NCBI RefSeq assembly: GCF_026240945.1
Contig: NZ_JAPFPY010000004.1
Span: 124,001 to 188,000, forward strand
DNA from: Mycolicibacterium sp. J2
GTDB lineage: Bacteria; Actinomycetota; Actinomycetes; Mycobacteriales; Mycobacteriaceae
Direction of reading: 5' to 3'
Length of the DNA: 64,000 bases
Position numbers and translations under genes: made by a program. This document shows positions 35,848 to 44,185 of this stretch, piece after piece. Each line of letters opens with the position of its first letter. Positions within the stretch are counted from its first letter, which is position 1. A model generated the notes under the pieces. It worked only from the letters and a program-made list of their open reading frames with translations, was not told where the DNA came from and made no database searches.

Positions 35848-36869
35848 GGTTGCTCACCCGCGATCTCCAGGACCACCCGGAATCGAGCCTTACCGGACAT
35901 CATCCGGTCGTAGGCCTGCGGCGCATCCTCGAAGGCCATCACCTCGATCATCGGTGCGATGCCGTTGGCCAGGCTGAACGCCAAGTTGTCCTCGTTCTCG
36001 ATCGAGGAACCGGTGAGGCTGCCGACGACACTGCGGCCGCCGAAGATGAGATCGGTGGTGTTCAGGGCGATCGGATCGAAGGCAGCGCCGACCACCACCA
36101 GTTGCCCGCGCGGACGCAGGCCGGCCACCAGCGGGCCCATGGATGCGCCGCTGGCCGCGGTGGCCACCACGGCCGCCGCCCCGCCCAGTGCGGTCAAGGC
36201 CGCACCCGGATCCTCGGCGGCGCTGTCGATGTAGACATCGGCACCCAATTGTTTGGCCAGATCCGACTTCTCGGGACCACGAGCAATCGCTGCGACGCGA
36301 AAGCCCAGCGCCTTGGCGTATTGCACACCGAGGTGTCCCAGCCCGCCGAGTCCCTGGATGCCGACCAAGGCACCCGGCGTGGCCGACGTGTTGCGCAGCG
36401 CGTTGTACGTCGTGATGCCCGCGCACAGCAGGGGAGCGGCGAGATTGGGCGCCAGCCCGTCGGGCACCCGCACCAACCCGGTCGCCCGGGCATAGACGAC
36501 TTCGGCATAACCGCCGTCGGCGCTGGTGCCGGGGGTGGGCTGATCGAGGCAGTTGACGAAGTCGCCGCGGCGGCAGTACTCGCATTCGTTGCACTGACCG
36601 CCGAGGAAGCCGATCCCGACCCGGTCGCCGGGCGCCCAGGCGTGCACACCGTCACCGACGGCGTCGATGACACCGACGATTTCGTGGCCGGGCACCACCG
36701 GTAGCTGCGGATCGGGCCGCTGGCCCTCGACGGCCAGCACGTCGCTGTGGCAGACGCCGCAGCTGTGTACCCGTACCCGCACCTGGCCGGCCGGCGGTGC
36801 CACGACGTCACGTTCGACGAAGGCGAACTGGCGCTGGCCGGTGACCTGAAAAGCCTTGTAGGTAGCCAT
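35844..36869 (-). CDS. Zinc-dependent alcohol dehydrogenase
   Basis: A 341-residue medium-chain dehydrogenase. Catalytic zinc ligands are in GVCHSDV and GHEIVG; the structural zinc loop CNECEYCRRGDFVNC has all four cysteines; the NAD(P) loop GIQGLGGLGHLG follows. It oxidises an alcohol or reduces an aldehyde. It starts 12 bases after the SDR stop, and its own stop overlaps the DUF302 gene. Substrate unknown; the divergent HxlR regulator suggests response to a reactive electrophile or aldehyde, as in other HxlR-controlled ADH genes. Confidence 0.92.
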   Translation of the reverse strand: MATYKAFQVTGQRQFAFVERDVVAPPAGQVRVRVHSCGVCHSDVLAVEGQRPDPQLPVVPGHEIVGVIDAVGDGVHAWAPGDRVGIGFLGGQCNECEYCRRGDFVNCLDQPTPGTSADGGYAEVVYARATGLVRVPDGLAPNLAAPLLCAGITTYNALRNTSATPGALVGIQGLGGLGHLGVQYAKALGFRVAAIARGPEKSDLAKQLGADVYIDSAAEDPGAALTALGGAAAVVATAASGASMGPLVAGLRPRGQLVVVGAAFDPIALNTTDLIFGGRSVVGSLTGSSIENEDNLAFSLANGIAPMIEVMAFEDAPQAYDRMMSGKARFRVVLEIAGEQP

Positions 36870-36881
36870 GTTCGGATGCTC

Positions 36882-37559
36882 CTAGGCGACCGGGTGCAGG
36901 GGTGCGTGCACCTGACGGGTGAGGTCGTCTGCCAGGACTTCCGGTGTGCCGGCGATGATCCCGTCCACGATCTGGCGGGCGACATCGGCCGGATCGTTCT
37001 TGGGCACGTCGAAATCGGCGGCCATATCGGTGTCGGTGTAGCCGAGGTAGGCGCCGATGACCTGGGTGCCTTGCTGTTGCAGTTCCAGGCGTAGCGAATT
37101 GGTGGCCGACCACAGTGCGGCCTTCGAGACACCATAGGACCCGAATCCGGGCAGCCAGGACAGCACCGACGCGACGTTGACGATGGTGCCGCCGCGCCCG
37201 GCCAGCAGCGGCGCGAACGCCCGGGTGACCCGCAGTGGCCCGTAGAGATTGGTCTCCAGCACGGACCGGACGTCGTCGAGGTCATCCTGCAGCAGCGATT
37301 GGCCGCCGAGCGTGCCCGCGTTGTTCACCACGATGGTGGCATCCCTTGCCGCTTTGGCCAGTTCGGCCACCGATGCATCATCGGTGACATCGGCTTGGAT
37401 CACCACCACCCGCGGATCGACCGGGGCGCCCGGCCGCCGGCTGGTCGAATAGACCTTGGCCGCGCCGGCGTCGAGCAGTGCGGCGACGATCGCCTTCCCG
37501 AGGCCTTGCTGTCCGCCGGTCACCAGGACCGTCGCGCCGGCCACCTGAGTTCCTGTCAT
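36882..37559 (-). CDS. Short-chain dehydrogenase/reductase
   Basis: A 225-residue SDR. The cofactor loop TGGQQGLGKA, NNAG, and the catalytic Ser-Tyr-Lys set (SVLSW...SYGVSK) are complete. ATG 37559 has CAGGAG upstream; the frame is open for 48 residues more but this would cross the HxlR promoter. It is the first gene of a leftward operon (SDR, ADH, DUF302) and divergent from the HxlR regulator. Confidence 0.9.
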   Translation of the reverse strand: MTGTQVAGATVLVTGGQQGLGKAIVAALLDAGAAKVYSTSRRPGAPVDPRVVVIQADVTDDASVAELAKAARDATIVVNNAGTLGGQSLLQDDLDDVRSVLETNLYGPLRVTRAFAPLLAGRGGTIVNVASVLSWLPGFGSYGVSKAALWSATNSLRLELQQQGTQVIGAYLGYTDTDMAADFDVPKNDPADVARQIVDGIIAGTPEVLADDLTRQVHAPLHPVA

Positions 37560-37606
37560 GGTCTTCTCCTGTCCGCTTGTGCTGCGGTCAACGTAGCAGT
37601 GCTGGA

Positions 37607-37619
37607 TTGGAATTTCCAA
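37607..37619. promoter_or_regulatory. Inverted repeat TTGGAA-T-TTCCAA, probable HxlR operator
   Basis: A perfect 6-1-6 inverted repeat in the gap between the SDR operon and the HxlR gene. Its centre lies 25 bases before the likely leaderless start of the HxlR gene, over the -35/-10 spacer, so it could control both directions. Confidence 0.6.
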
Positions 37620-37625
37620 CTTAGG

Positions 37626-37631
37626 TAGAAT
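37626..37631 (+). promoter_or_regulatory. -10 element of the HxlR gene
   Basis: TAGAAT is followed by six bases and ATG 37638. This spacing is that of a leaderless transcript and decides the start against the GTG at 37632, which falls in the spacer. Confidence 0.5.
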
Positions 37632-37637
37632 GTGACC

Positions 37638-38087
37638 ATGCGCACCGCTTCCTGGGTCGACGATCCCTGCCCGATCGCCCGCACGATGGCCGTTCTGGGT
37701 CAACGGTGGGCGGTACTGATCATCCGGGAAGCGCTACTGGGCCGCACCAGGTTCTCCGAGTTCAAGCAGCGTCTGGGTCTGGCCTCCGATGTGCTGAGCA
37801 CCCGGCTGTCGGAGCTGGTCGCCGCGGGAATCCTGGAGATGGTCGACTACCAGGAACCCGGCGATCGCACCCGCAGTCGGTATGTGCTCACCGACGCAGG
37901 CCACGATCTGGTGCCGGTGCTGGCGGCCATCGGACAGTGGGGCCACACCCATCTGGCGCGACCGGACAGCAGCGCCTACCGGTTCGTCGAGGCCGACACC
38001 GGGGAGGCGGTGGGCATCGGCTTCCGCCGGCGCGATGGCAGCACGGTGCCGGCGCCCCGCGTCGCCCTGGTGGCGCCGGCCGTCTAG
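37638..38087 (+). CDS. HxlR-family transcription regulator
   Basis: A 149-residue winged-helix regulator of the HxlR type. The N-terminal CPIARTMAVLGQRWAVLIIREALLG and RFSEFKQRLGLASDVLSTRL are diagnostic; Cys13 (DDPCPIAR, near the N-terminus) is the residue that senses reactive electrophiles in several family members. ATG 37638 rather than GTG 37632 was chosen from promoter spacing. It is divergent from the SDR-ADH-DUF302 operon with a palindrome between, so it probably regulates that operon and itself. Its last 4 bases overlap the next gene convergently. Confidence 0.87.
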   Translation: MRTASWVDDPCPIARTMAVLGQRWAVLIIREALLGRTRFSEFKQRLGLASDVLSTRLSELVAAGILEMVDYQEPGDRTRSRYVLTDAGHDLVPVLAAIGQWGHTHLARPDSSAYRFVEADTGEAVGIGFRRRDGSTVPAPRVALVAPAV

Positions 38088-40093
38088 AAGCGCCCGCCGC
38101 CCCCGCCGAACGAACCCCCGGAGCTGCCCGAGCCGCCGAATGAGGTGGGGCTCCAGCCGCCGCCGACACTGCCGCCCAACCCGCCCCGCAGCGCGCCGGA
38201 CAAGATGTTGCCGATGATGATGCCGCCCAGCACGGCGCCGGTATTCGATCCACCGCCGCCGCCGTAACCGCCGTAGTGGCGCTGCGCGGCGGCGACGTCC
38301 TCGTTGGCCAAGGACTGCGCCTGGGCGGCCAGTGTCGCCGCCCCGTTGGCATATTGGATCGCCTCACCGAGATTGCTGGCCTGCCGATCCTGGGCGGCTT
38401 GTAACTGACGCACCGCCTCAGCCAGCTTGGTGCGCGCCTCCGGTCCGACGCTGCCCCGGCGGGTGTCGATGAAATCGGAGACGCCGCGCACCCGGGACTG
38501 GGCGCTGAACAAGGCCTGGCCGTACGCGCGGCGTAACCGTTCGGTGGTCTCGCGCTCCTCGGTGACGGCGGCCAGCAGCCGGTCCAGGTCGGCGTCGGCG
38601 GCGCTCAGACTCGTGAAGGCGCTCAGCGGGTCGGTGCTGCCGGCGCCCTGCGCGGCCGACACCGCCTGTGCTGCGGCGTCCCGCGCGGCGGTCAGGGCCG
38701 CGGCCTGGGTGAGATTTCCTTGTGCCAGTTGGGCATCCGCGGCGGCGATACCGTTCTGGATATCGGCGATCGCGGCGGGCAGCGCGGCGATGGCGCGATT
38801 GATGTCGGTGGCCGCGCTGTCGACGGCATCCAGCAGGGTGCGGGCCTGGCCCAGGGCGGATTCGGCCGCGCGCATCGAATCGACCAGGCCCGCTTGGCTG
38901 CCGGCCGGTCGGGCCACCAGATTGCGGGCGTTGGTGATGTTCTGGTCGGCGAATGCCACCCGCTGCTTGGCGGTTTCGACATTGTCGGCGACGGAGGTCA
39001 ACGCGGCATCGGCGAACTGCTGGTGCAGTCCGGCCAGGGTCTGCTCGGACGGTCCGATCCGCGCGCTGAGGTCGACCATCTGTTGGGTCAGCGTGTCCAG
39101 CCTGCCGGGCGCGTTGATCACCAGGTCGCGCAGCGCGGCGAACGCGGCACGCTGAGCGTCGAGTTCACGGTCGGCCTTGGCGGCGGCCACGACCACCCGG
39201 GTCAGCAGGTCGCGGCGCTGCGCGGGTGTCTCGGGCACGGTGTCGTCGAGGATCTGGCGCACGTTGAACGCCTGGCCCAGCGTCATTTTGGCGGCGTCAA
39301 CCGCGGCAACGAACGGCGCGGTGTCCTTTTCGCCGAACTCTTCGACGGCCAGCGCCAGTTCGTTGTCGCTGGTGCGCACCGCATTGTCCACGTCGACGAC
39401 GATCGAGCGCGACAGGTCGTCGAGCGTGTCGAGCGGCATCGCGGCCAACGCGGTGGGATCGGTCGGGTCGGCGCGCTGGGCGGCCGCGAAATCCGCCGCC
39501 CGCCGCTTGCGTTTGCGCCACCGCTGCCACAGCACCAGGATCAGCACGGCCAGCACGATCACCGCGAGGATGGCCACCAGGCCGACCCAGTTCATCTCGG
39601 TGTCCGACGACGCGGCAGGGCTCGTCGAGGACGCGTTGGCGGTGAGATCCTCGGCGGCGGCGATGGCGGCCTGTGCCCAGTTCCCGTCGCGTAGGGCCGG
39701 CTCGATATCGTTGCGCCGCAAGGTGTTCGCTTCGGCGTTGCTGGCGGCCACCCCGCCGGCCAGGAAGGCGTAGGCCCGGTCGGTGGTCGCCACGGCCAGC
39801 AGCGCGTCATAGCTGCCCAGGTCGCTGGCCTCCTGGGTGGCCCGAGCCCACGGCTCGGCGTCCTGCCCGGAGAAGGTGTCCACGTACACCACCCACAGCC
39901 GGACATGCCGGTCGGCGTAGAGCTTGTCGATGGCTTGGGTGACCTGATTCATGTCCTGGCCGCTGAGCGCGTTGGCGCTGTCCACGATCTGGCTGGGCAG
40001 CCGGAACGGCGGCTTGGCCTGCCCCGCGGGTGCCAGCAGCAGACCGACGGACAGCATCGCAAGGAACATGCTGAGCAGGCGGGCGAGGCGCAT
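38084..40093 (-). CDS. TPM-domain membrane protein, Rv2345-like
   Basis: A 669-residue exported protein orthologous by position and size to Rv2345. Residues 1-27 form a signal peptide (ending AGQA before KPP). A TPM (phosphatase-like) domain covers about 30-150 (IVDSANALSGQDMNQVTQAID), a membrane helix about 170-190 (VGLVAILAVIVLAVLILVLW), then a long, mostly helical and coiled-coil part to about 600 and a Gly-Ser-rich tail. ATG 40093 lies 8 bases after TAGATT on its strand, so the transcript is leaderless. Function unknown; TPM domains occur in photosystem repair and lipid-binding proteins. Confidence 0.85.
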   Translation of the reverse strand: MRLARLLSMFLAMLSVGLLLAPAGQAKPPFRLPSQIVDSANALSGQDMNQVTQAIDKLYADRHVRLWVVYVDTFSGQDAEPWARATQEASDLGSYDALLAVATTDRAYAFLAGGVAASNAEANTLRRNDIEPALRDGNWAQAAIAAAEDLTANASSTSPAASSDTEMNWVGLVAILAVIVLAVLILVLWQRWRKRKRRAADFAAAQRADPTDPTALAAMPLDTLDDLSRSIVVDVDNAVRTSDNELALAVEEFGEKDTAPFVAAVDAAKMTLGQAFNVRQILDDTVPETPAQRRDLLTRVVVAAAKADRELDAQRAAFAALRDLVINAPGRLDTLTQQMVDLSARIGPSEQTLAGLHQQFADAALTSVADNVETAKQRVAFADQNITNARNLVARPAGSQAGLVDSMRAAESALGQARTLLDAVDSAATDINRAIAALPAAIADIQNGIAAADAQLAQGNLTQAAALTAARDAAAQAVSAAQGAGSTDPLSAFTSLSAADADLDRLLAAVTEERETTERLRRAYGQALFSAQSRVRGVSDFIDTRRGSVGPEARTKLAEAVRQLQAAQDRQASNLGEAIQYANGAATLAAQAQSLANEDVAAAQRHYGGYGGGGGSNTGAVLGGIIIGNILSGALRGGLGGSVGGGWSPTSFGGSGSSGGSFGGGGGRF

Positions 40094-40100
40094 GACCGCA

Positions 40101-40106
40101 AATCTA
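40101..40106 (-). promoter_or_regulatory. -10 element of the TPM-domain gene
   Basis: TAGATT on the minus strand stands seven bases before ATG 40093. The divergent dgt start is only 32 bases away, so both promoters share a very short space. Confidence 0.45.
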
Positions 40107-40125
40107 GCTGGCAGACTGTCCGCCA

Positions 40126-41394
40126 GTGGGCACCGTGACCGATCTCTACACCGACCTCGACAGGCAGCGCCTGGTGATCGAGGCGCCCAAAGGTGCCGCG
40201 CTGCCCGGAACCGGGACCGAGCACCGCACCGATTTCGCCAGGGACCGGGCCCGGGTGTTGCACTGTGCGGCGCTGCGGCGGCTGGCCGACAAGACCCAGG
40301 TGGTCGGCCCGCGGCAGGGTGACACCCCACGCACCCGACTGACCCACTCGCTGGAGGTGGCCCAGATCGGCCGGGGAATGGCCGTCGGGTTGGGCTGCGA
40401 CCCGGATCTGGTGGACCTGGCCGGACTGGCCCACGACATCGGCCATCCGCCCTACGGACACAACGGCGAACGGGCCCTCAACGAGATCGCCAAGCCGTTC
40501 GGCGGGTTCGAGGGCAATGCCCAGAATTTCCGGATCCTGACCCGGGTGGAGCCGAAAATACTTGGCCCCGACGGTCGTTCCGCGGGGCTGAACCTCACCC
40601 GTGCGGCGCTGGACGCGGTGACGAAGTACCCCTGGTTCCGCGAGGGGGTGCGCAAGAAGTTCGGTTTCTACGACGACGACGCCGAGGCGGCCGCATGGAT
40701 GCGGGCCGGCGCGCCCGCCGAGCGGACCTGCCTGGAAGCGCAGGTGATGGACTGGGCCGACGATGTCGCCTACTCGGTGCACGACGTCGAGGACGGGGTG
40801 ATCTCCGGACGTATCGATCTGCGGGTGCTCGCCGATGCCGATGCCGCCGACGCGCTGGCCCGCCTTGGTGCCGAGGCGTTCCCGGCGATCAGCCACGACG
40901 ATCTGCTGGCCGCGGCGCAGCGGCTGTCGGAGGTGCCCGTGGTGGCCGCGGTCGGCAAGTTCGACGGCACCTTGGCGGCGTCGGTCGGGCTGAAGAACAT
41001 GACCAGTGAATTGGTGGGCCGGTTCGCCAACGCCGCGATCACCCAGACCCGGGCCGTGGCCGGCGGCGGACCGCTGCACCGCTACGACACCGACCTGGCC
41101 GTGCCCGCCCTGGTGCGGGCCGAGGTGGCGGTGCTCAAGATGCTGGCCCTGCAGTTCATCATGTCCGACCACCAGCACCTGCAGATCCAGGCCGACCAGC
41201 GCACGCTGGTCGAGGAGGTCGCCCTGGTGTTGTGGGCGCAGGCGCCGGGCAGCCTGGACCCGCAGTTCGCCGCCGAGTTCGAGGCCGCCGACGACGACGG
41301 GTCGCGGCTGCGGGTGGTGGTCGACCAGATCGCGTCCTACACCGAGAGCCGGTTGGAACGGGTCTATGAGGCGCGTTCGCGCAAGCCCTTGTGA
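40126..41394 (+). CDS. dgt: Deoxyguanosinetriphosphate triphosphohydrolase-like Dgt
   Basis: A 422-residue HD-domain dNTP triphosphohydrolase, orthologue of Rv2344c. HD ligands are visible in [10 protein letters not shown] and in [15 protein letters not shown] (His103-Asp104), and the fourth in [16 protein letters not shown]. It removes triphosphate from dNTPs and limits their pool. The GTG at 40126 is the first in frame and begins the family N-terminus; no ribosome binding site is visible. dnaG follows 20 bases after the stop. Confidence 0.94.
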   Translation: MGTVTDLYTDLDRQRLVIEAPKGAALPGTGTEHRTDFARDRARVLHCAALRRLADKTQVVGPRQGDTPRTRLTHSLEVAQIGRGMAVGLGCDPDLVDLAGLAHDIGHPPYGHNGERALNEIAKPFGGFEGNAQNFRILTRVEPKILGPDGRSAGLNLTRAALDAVTKYPWFREGVRKKFGFYDDDAEAAAWMRAGAPAERTCLEAQVMDWADDVAYSVHDVEDGVISGRIDLRVLADADAADALARLGAEAFPAISHDDLLAAAQRLSEVPVVAAVGKFDGTLAASVGLKNMTSELVGRFANAAITQTRAVAGGGPLHRYDTDLAVPALVRAEVAVLKMLALQFIMSDHQHLQIQADQRTLVEEVALVLWAQAPGSLDPQFAAEFEAADDDGSRLRVVVDQIASYTESRLERVYEARSRKPL

Positions 41395-41402
41395 CCGGCC
41401 TC

Positions 41403-41408
41403 TAGACT
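41403..41408 (+). promoter_or_regulatory. -10 element of leaderless dnaG
   Basis: TAGACT, a strong -10, ends six bases before ATG 41415. Only 20 bases separate dgt and dnaG, so the -35 region lies inside the end of dgt. This allows dnaG expression independent of dgt. Confidence 0.55.
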
Positions 41409-41414
41409 GATCCG

Positions 41415-43325
41415 ATGGCGTCGGGGCGTATTGCGGATCGCGATATCGCGGCCATTCGTGAACGCGTCCGCATCGAGGAAGTCGTCGGTGATTACGTCCA
41501 GCTGCGCCGGGCCGGGGTGGACTCGCTCAAGGGCCTGTGCCCTTTCCACGACGAGAAGTCACCGTCGTTCCACGTGCGGCCCAACCACGGCCACTTCCAT
41601 TGCTTCGGGTGCGGGGAGGGCGGCGATGTCTACGCCTTCCTGCAGAAAATCGAACACGTCAGCTTCGTCGAGGCGGTCGAGCTGCTGGCCGACAAGGTCG
41701 GCTACACCGTCACCTACACCGGCGGCACCACCGCCAACGTGCAGCGCGACCGGGGTAGCCGCAGCAGGCTGATCGCGGCCAACGCCGCCGCCCAGGAGTT
41801 CTACGCCGAGGCGTTGCAATCCGAGGACGCCGCCCCCGCCCGGCAGTACCTGATAGACCGGAACTTCGACGCCGAGGCAGCCAAGCGGTTCGGCTGTGGG
41901 TTCGCGCCCGCAGGCTGGGACACCCTGACAAAGCACCTGCTGCGCAAGGGGTTCGAGTTCAAGGAGCTGGAGGCCGCCGGGCTGTCCCGGCAGGGTCAGC
42001 GGGGCCCGATCGACCGGTTCCACCGGCGGTTGCTGTGGCCCATCCGGGCGTCGTCGGGAGAGACCATCGGCTTCGGGGCGCGCCGATTGTTCGACGACGA
42101 CCGCATCGAGGCGAAGTACGTCAACACCTCAGAGACCGTGCTGTACAAGAAGTCCCAGGTGCTGTTCGGGTTGGATCTGGCCAAACGCGATATCGCGAAG
42201 GGCCATCAGGCCGTCGTGGTCGAGGGCTACACCGACGTGATGGCCATGCACCTGGCCGGGGTGACCACCGCCGTCGCCGCGTGCGGCACCGCCTTCGGTG
42301 ACGATCACCTGGCCATGCTGCGCCGACTCATGATGGACGACAACTTCTTTCGCGGTGAACTCATCTACGTCTTCGACGGTGACGCGGCCGGGCGGGCCGC
42401 CGCGGTGAAGGCGTTCGAGGGGGAACAGAACTTGGCCGGGCAGTCGTTCGTGGCGGTGGCCGCCGACGGCATGGACCCGTGCGATCTGCGGCTGCGCGCC
42501 GGCGACGGGGCGCTGCGCGATCTGGTGGCCCGCCGCGCGCCGCTGTTCGAATTCGCCATCCGCACCGCGCTGGCCGACCACAACCTGGACAGCGCCGAGG
42601 GCCGGGTGGCCGCGCTGCGCCGCTGCGTGCCGATGGTCGCCGGGATCAAGGATCCGACGCTGCGCGACGAATACGCCCGCCAGTTGGCCGGCTGGGTGGG
42701 CTGGGACAACGTCGCCCAGGTGCTGGCTCGGGTGCGAGAGGAGGCCGGGCGCAAGGGACCCAAGGGCGGCGCCCGGCGCGACAACCGGTCCGAGGCGCCC
42801 GCCCGCCCGCCGCGGCCCACCGTCACCCGGCCCGATCCGCGTGATCCGACGCTGCGCCCGCAACGCGAGGCCCTCAAGGCGGCGCTGCAGTACCCCGGGC
42901 TGGCCGGCCCGGTGTTCGATTCGCTGACCGTCGAGAGCTTCACCCATCCCGGCTATGCCGCCGTGCGGGCGGCCATTGCCACCGCCGGCGGGACGGCGGC
43001 CGGGCTGTCGGGTGCCCAGTGGATCGAGGCGGTACGCGACCTGCAGGACAGCCCCGAAGGGGCGAACCTGGTCAACGAACTCGGTGTGGAGGCCATCCGG
43101 ATCGAGGACGACGAGAAGTTGGTCCGGTATGTCACCGGGGTGCTGGCCCGGCTGCAGGAGGTGTCGGTGGGCCGGCAGATCGCCGAGGTGAAGTCCAAGC
43201 TGCAACGGATGTCCCCGGTGGACAACAGCGACGAATACCACGCGTTGTTCGGCGATCTGGTGGCCATGGAGACCTATCGCCGCAGCCTGCTGGAGCAGGC
43301 CAGCGGTGACGACATGACTGCGTGA
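41415..43325 (+). CDS. dnaG: DNA primase DnaG
   Basis: A 636-residue bacterial primase. The N-terminal CHC2 zinc finger is complete (Cys42, His45, Cys63, Cys66). The TOPRIM core shows VVVEGYTDVMAMH with the catalytic glutamate and FDGDAAG with the metal-binding aspartates. A Pro/Arg-rich linker near 445-475 leads to the DnaB-binding C-terminal domain. ATG 41415 is set by the -10 six bases before it. Same order dgt-dnaG as in M. tuberculosis. Confidence 0.97.
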   Translation: MASGRIADRDIAAIRERVRIEEVVGDYVQLRRAGVDSLKGLCPFHDEKSPSFHVRPNHGHFHCFGCGEGGDVYAFLQKIEHVSFVEAVELLADKVGYTVTYTGGTTANVQRDRGSRSRLIAANAAAQEFYAEALQSEDAAPARQYLIDRNFDAEAAKRFGCGFAPAGWDTLTKHLLRKGFEFKELEAAGLSRQGQRGPIDRFHRRLLWPIRASSGETIGFGARRLFDDDRIEAKYVNTSETVLYKKSQVLFGLDLAKRDIAKGHQAVVVEGYTDVMAMHLAGVTTAVAACGTAFGDDHLAMLRRLMMDDNFFRGELIYVFDGDAAGRAAAVKAFEGEQNLAGQSFVAVAADGMDPCDLRLRAGDGALRDLVARRAPLFEFAIRTALADHNLDSAEGRVAALRRCVPMVAGIKDPTLRDEYARQLAGWVGWDNVAQVLARVREEAGRKGPKGGARRDNRSEAPARPPRPTVTRPDPRDPTLRPQREALKAALQYPGLAGPVFDSLTVESFTHPGYAAVRAAIATAGGTAAGLSGAQWIEAVRDLQDSPEGANLVNELGVEAIRIEDDEKLVRYVTGVLARLQEVSVGRQIAEVKSKLQRMSPVDNSDEYHALFGDLVAMETYRRSLLEQASGDDMTA

Positions 43326-43381
43326 TCTGTCCTCGCACGTTATGGTGAGGTGTTCGACGAAGCCATCAGAGAGGCATCCCG

Positions 43382-43672
43382 GTGAACATTTCAGCTCGGC
43401 GTCTGGTTCTGGTGGGCGCGTTCGCAGTCGCGGCCGCGGCGGCACCGGTGGTGGCCCTGTCGGCCGCCGGCTCCCAGAGTTCGGTACAGGCTCAGCCGCC
43501 GTGCCTGGCGTGGTTCGGTAACAAAGAGGACGGCAAGTGCCTGTCCTACTCGAACTCCGGCAGCGGCGGCGGTGGTGTCGGCTTCGGCAGCCCGGGCATC
43601 TCGGTGGGCAGCAACGGCGTCAACTCGGGCCCGCTGCTGCCCGGTCAGACCTGGAACGTCCCGATCGGTTAA
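43382..43672 (+). CDS. Secreted Gly-rich protein, Rv2342-like
   Basis: A 96-residue exported protein: signal peptide within residues 1-38 (AAAAAPVVALSAAGS), then two cysteines (PPCLAWFG and GKCLSY) that probably form a disulfide, then a Gly-Ser-rich tail (SGSGGGGVGFGSPG). It follows dnaG by 56 bases as Rv2342 does. The GTG start at 43382 follows AGAGGCATCCCG. No function known. It converges with the next gene, sharing 4 bases. Confidence 0.8.
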   Translation: MNISARRLVLVGAFAVAAAAAPVVALSAAGSQSSVQAQPPCLAWFGNKEDGKCLSYSNSGSGGGGVGFGSPGISVGSNGVNSGPLLPGQTWNVPIG

Positions 43673-43920
43673 CGCTTCTCGGCGGTCTCGTCCAGGGGCT
43701 CGAGCACCGTCGTCTCGGCGTCGATCGCCGTCAATCGGACCATGGCCGGGTCGGGGGACACCCGATCGGCGATTTTGCGGCGCCCAGCATCCAGCACGGC
43801 CTTGGTGGCCGGATTCTCGGTGACGGCGCGATACGTGCCGGCGATCTGTTCGTACCGCCGGCGGCCGGCCTTGGCGCCGAGCACATACCCGACCCCCAGC
43901 ACGAAGACGAACCGGAACAC
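43669..43920 (-). CDS. Small membrane-associated YtxH-like protein
   Basis: An 83-residue protein with a short N-terminal hydrophobic segment (FRFVFVLGVGYVLGAKAG) directly followed by basic residues and an amphipathic helix (RRRYEQIAGTYRAVTENP). This layout recalls small YtxH-like envelope proteins. The GTG start at 43920 lies 147 bases before tRNA-Asn. No other gene adjoins it upstream; the 43921-44066 gap holds the tRNA promoter. Confidence 0.65.
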   Translation of the reverse strand: MFRFVFVLGVGYVLGAKAGRRRYEQIAGTYRAVTENPATKAVLDAGRRKIADRVSPDPAMVRLTAIDAETTVLEPLDETAEKR

Positions 43921-44045
43921 GTGTACTCCCTCCCCGGATCAGTGCAGAACGCTGTCCATCCTGCCTCACGACGCTGTGAGCGCGTGATCCCGCCATCCGA
44001 AAGTCGCTCTGACGTGCCGATTCGGGGCGTGCGGTCCCCATGCGC

Positions 44046-44051
44046 TAGAGT
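44046..44051 (+). promoter_or_regulatory. -10 element of tRNA-Asn
   Basis: TAGAGT stands 15 bases before the mature tRNA 5' end, the expected place for the tRNA promoter. No clear -35 accompanies it. Confidence 0.4.
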
Positions 44052-44066
44052 CTGTCTTCGGTTCAA

Positions 44067-44142
44067 TCCCCTGTAGCTCAATTGGCAGAGCTTCCGACTG
44101 TTAATCGGACGGTTGATGGTTCGAGTCCATCCGGGGGAGCCA
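44067..44142 (+). tRNA. tRNA-Asn (anticodon GTT)
   Basis: A 76-base cloverleaf. The acceptor arms TCCCCTG and CGGGGGA pair over 7 positions with one G-U; the anticodon stem TCCGA/TCGGA frames the loop CTGTTAA, anticodon GTT; the T loop TTCGAGT is regular, and CCA is encoded at 44140-44142. M. tuberculosis has tRNA-Asn in the same place near Rv2342. No integrated element or duplicated 3' end was seen around it. Confidence 0.97.
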
Positions 44143-44185
44143 GCAGGCCAGCGCGAGCGCGCTGGCCACAATGCTTTCTGGGCCG

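Noticed and set aside
37632..37637. GTG 37632 as start of the HxlR gene
   Set aside because: It falls between the -10 hexamer and the likely transcription start, so it would not be in the mRNA.
44067..44142. tRNA-Asn as an attachment site of an integrated element
   Set aside because: No integrase gene and no repeated tRNA 3' end was found on either side.
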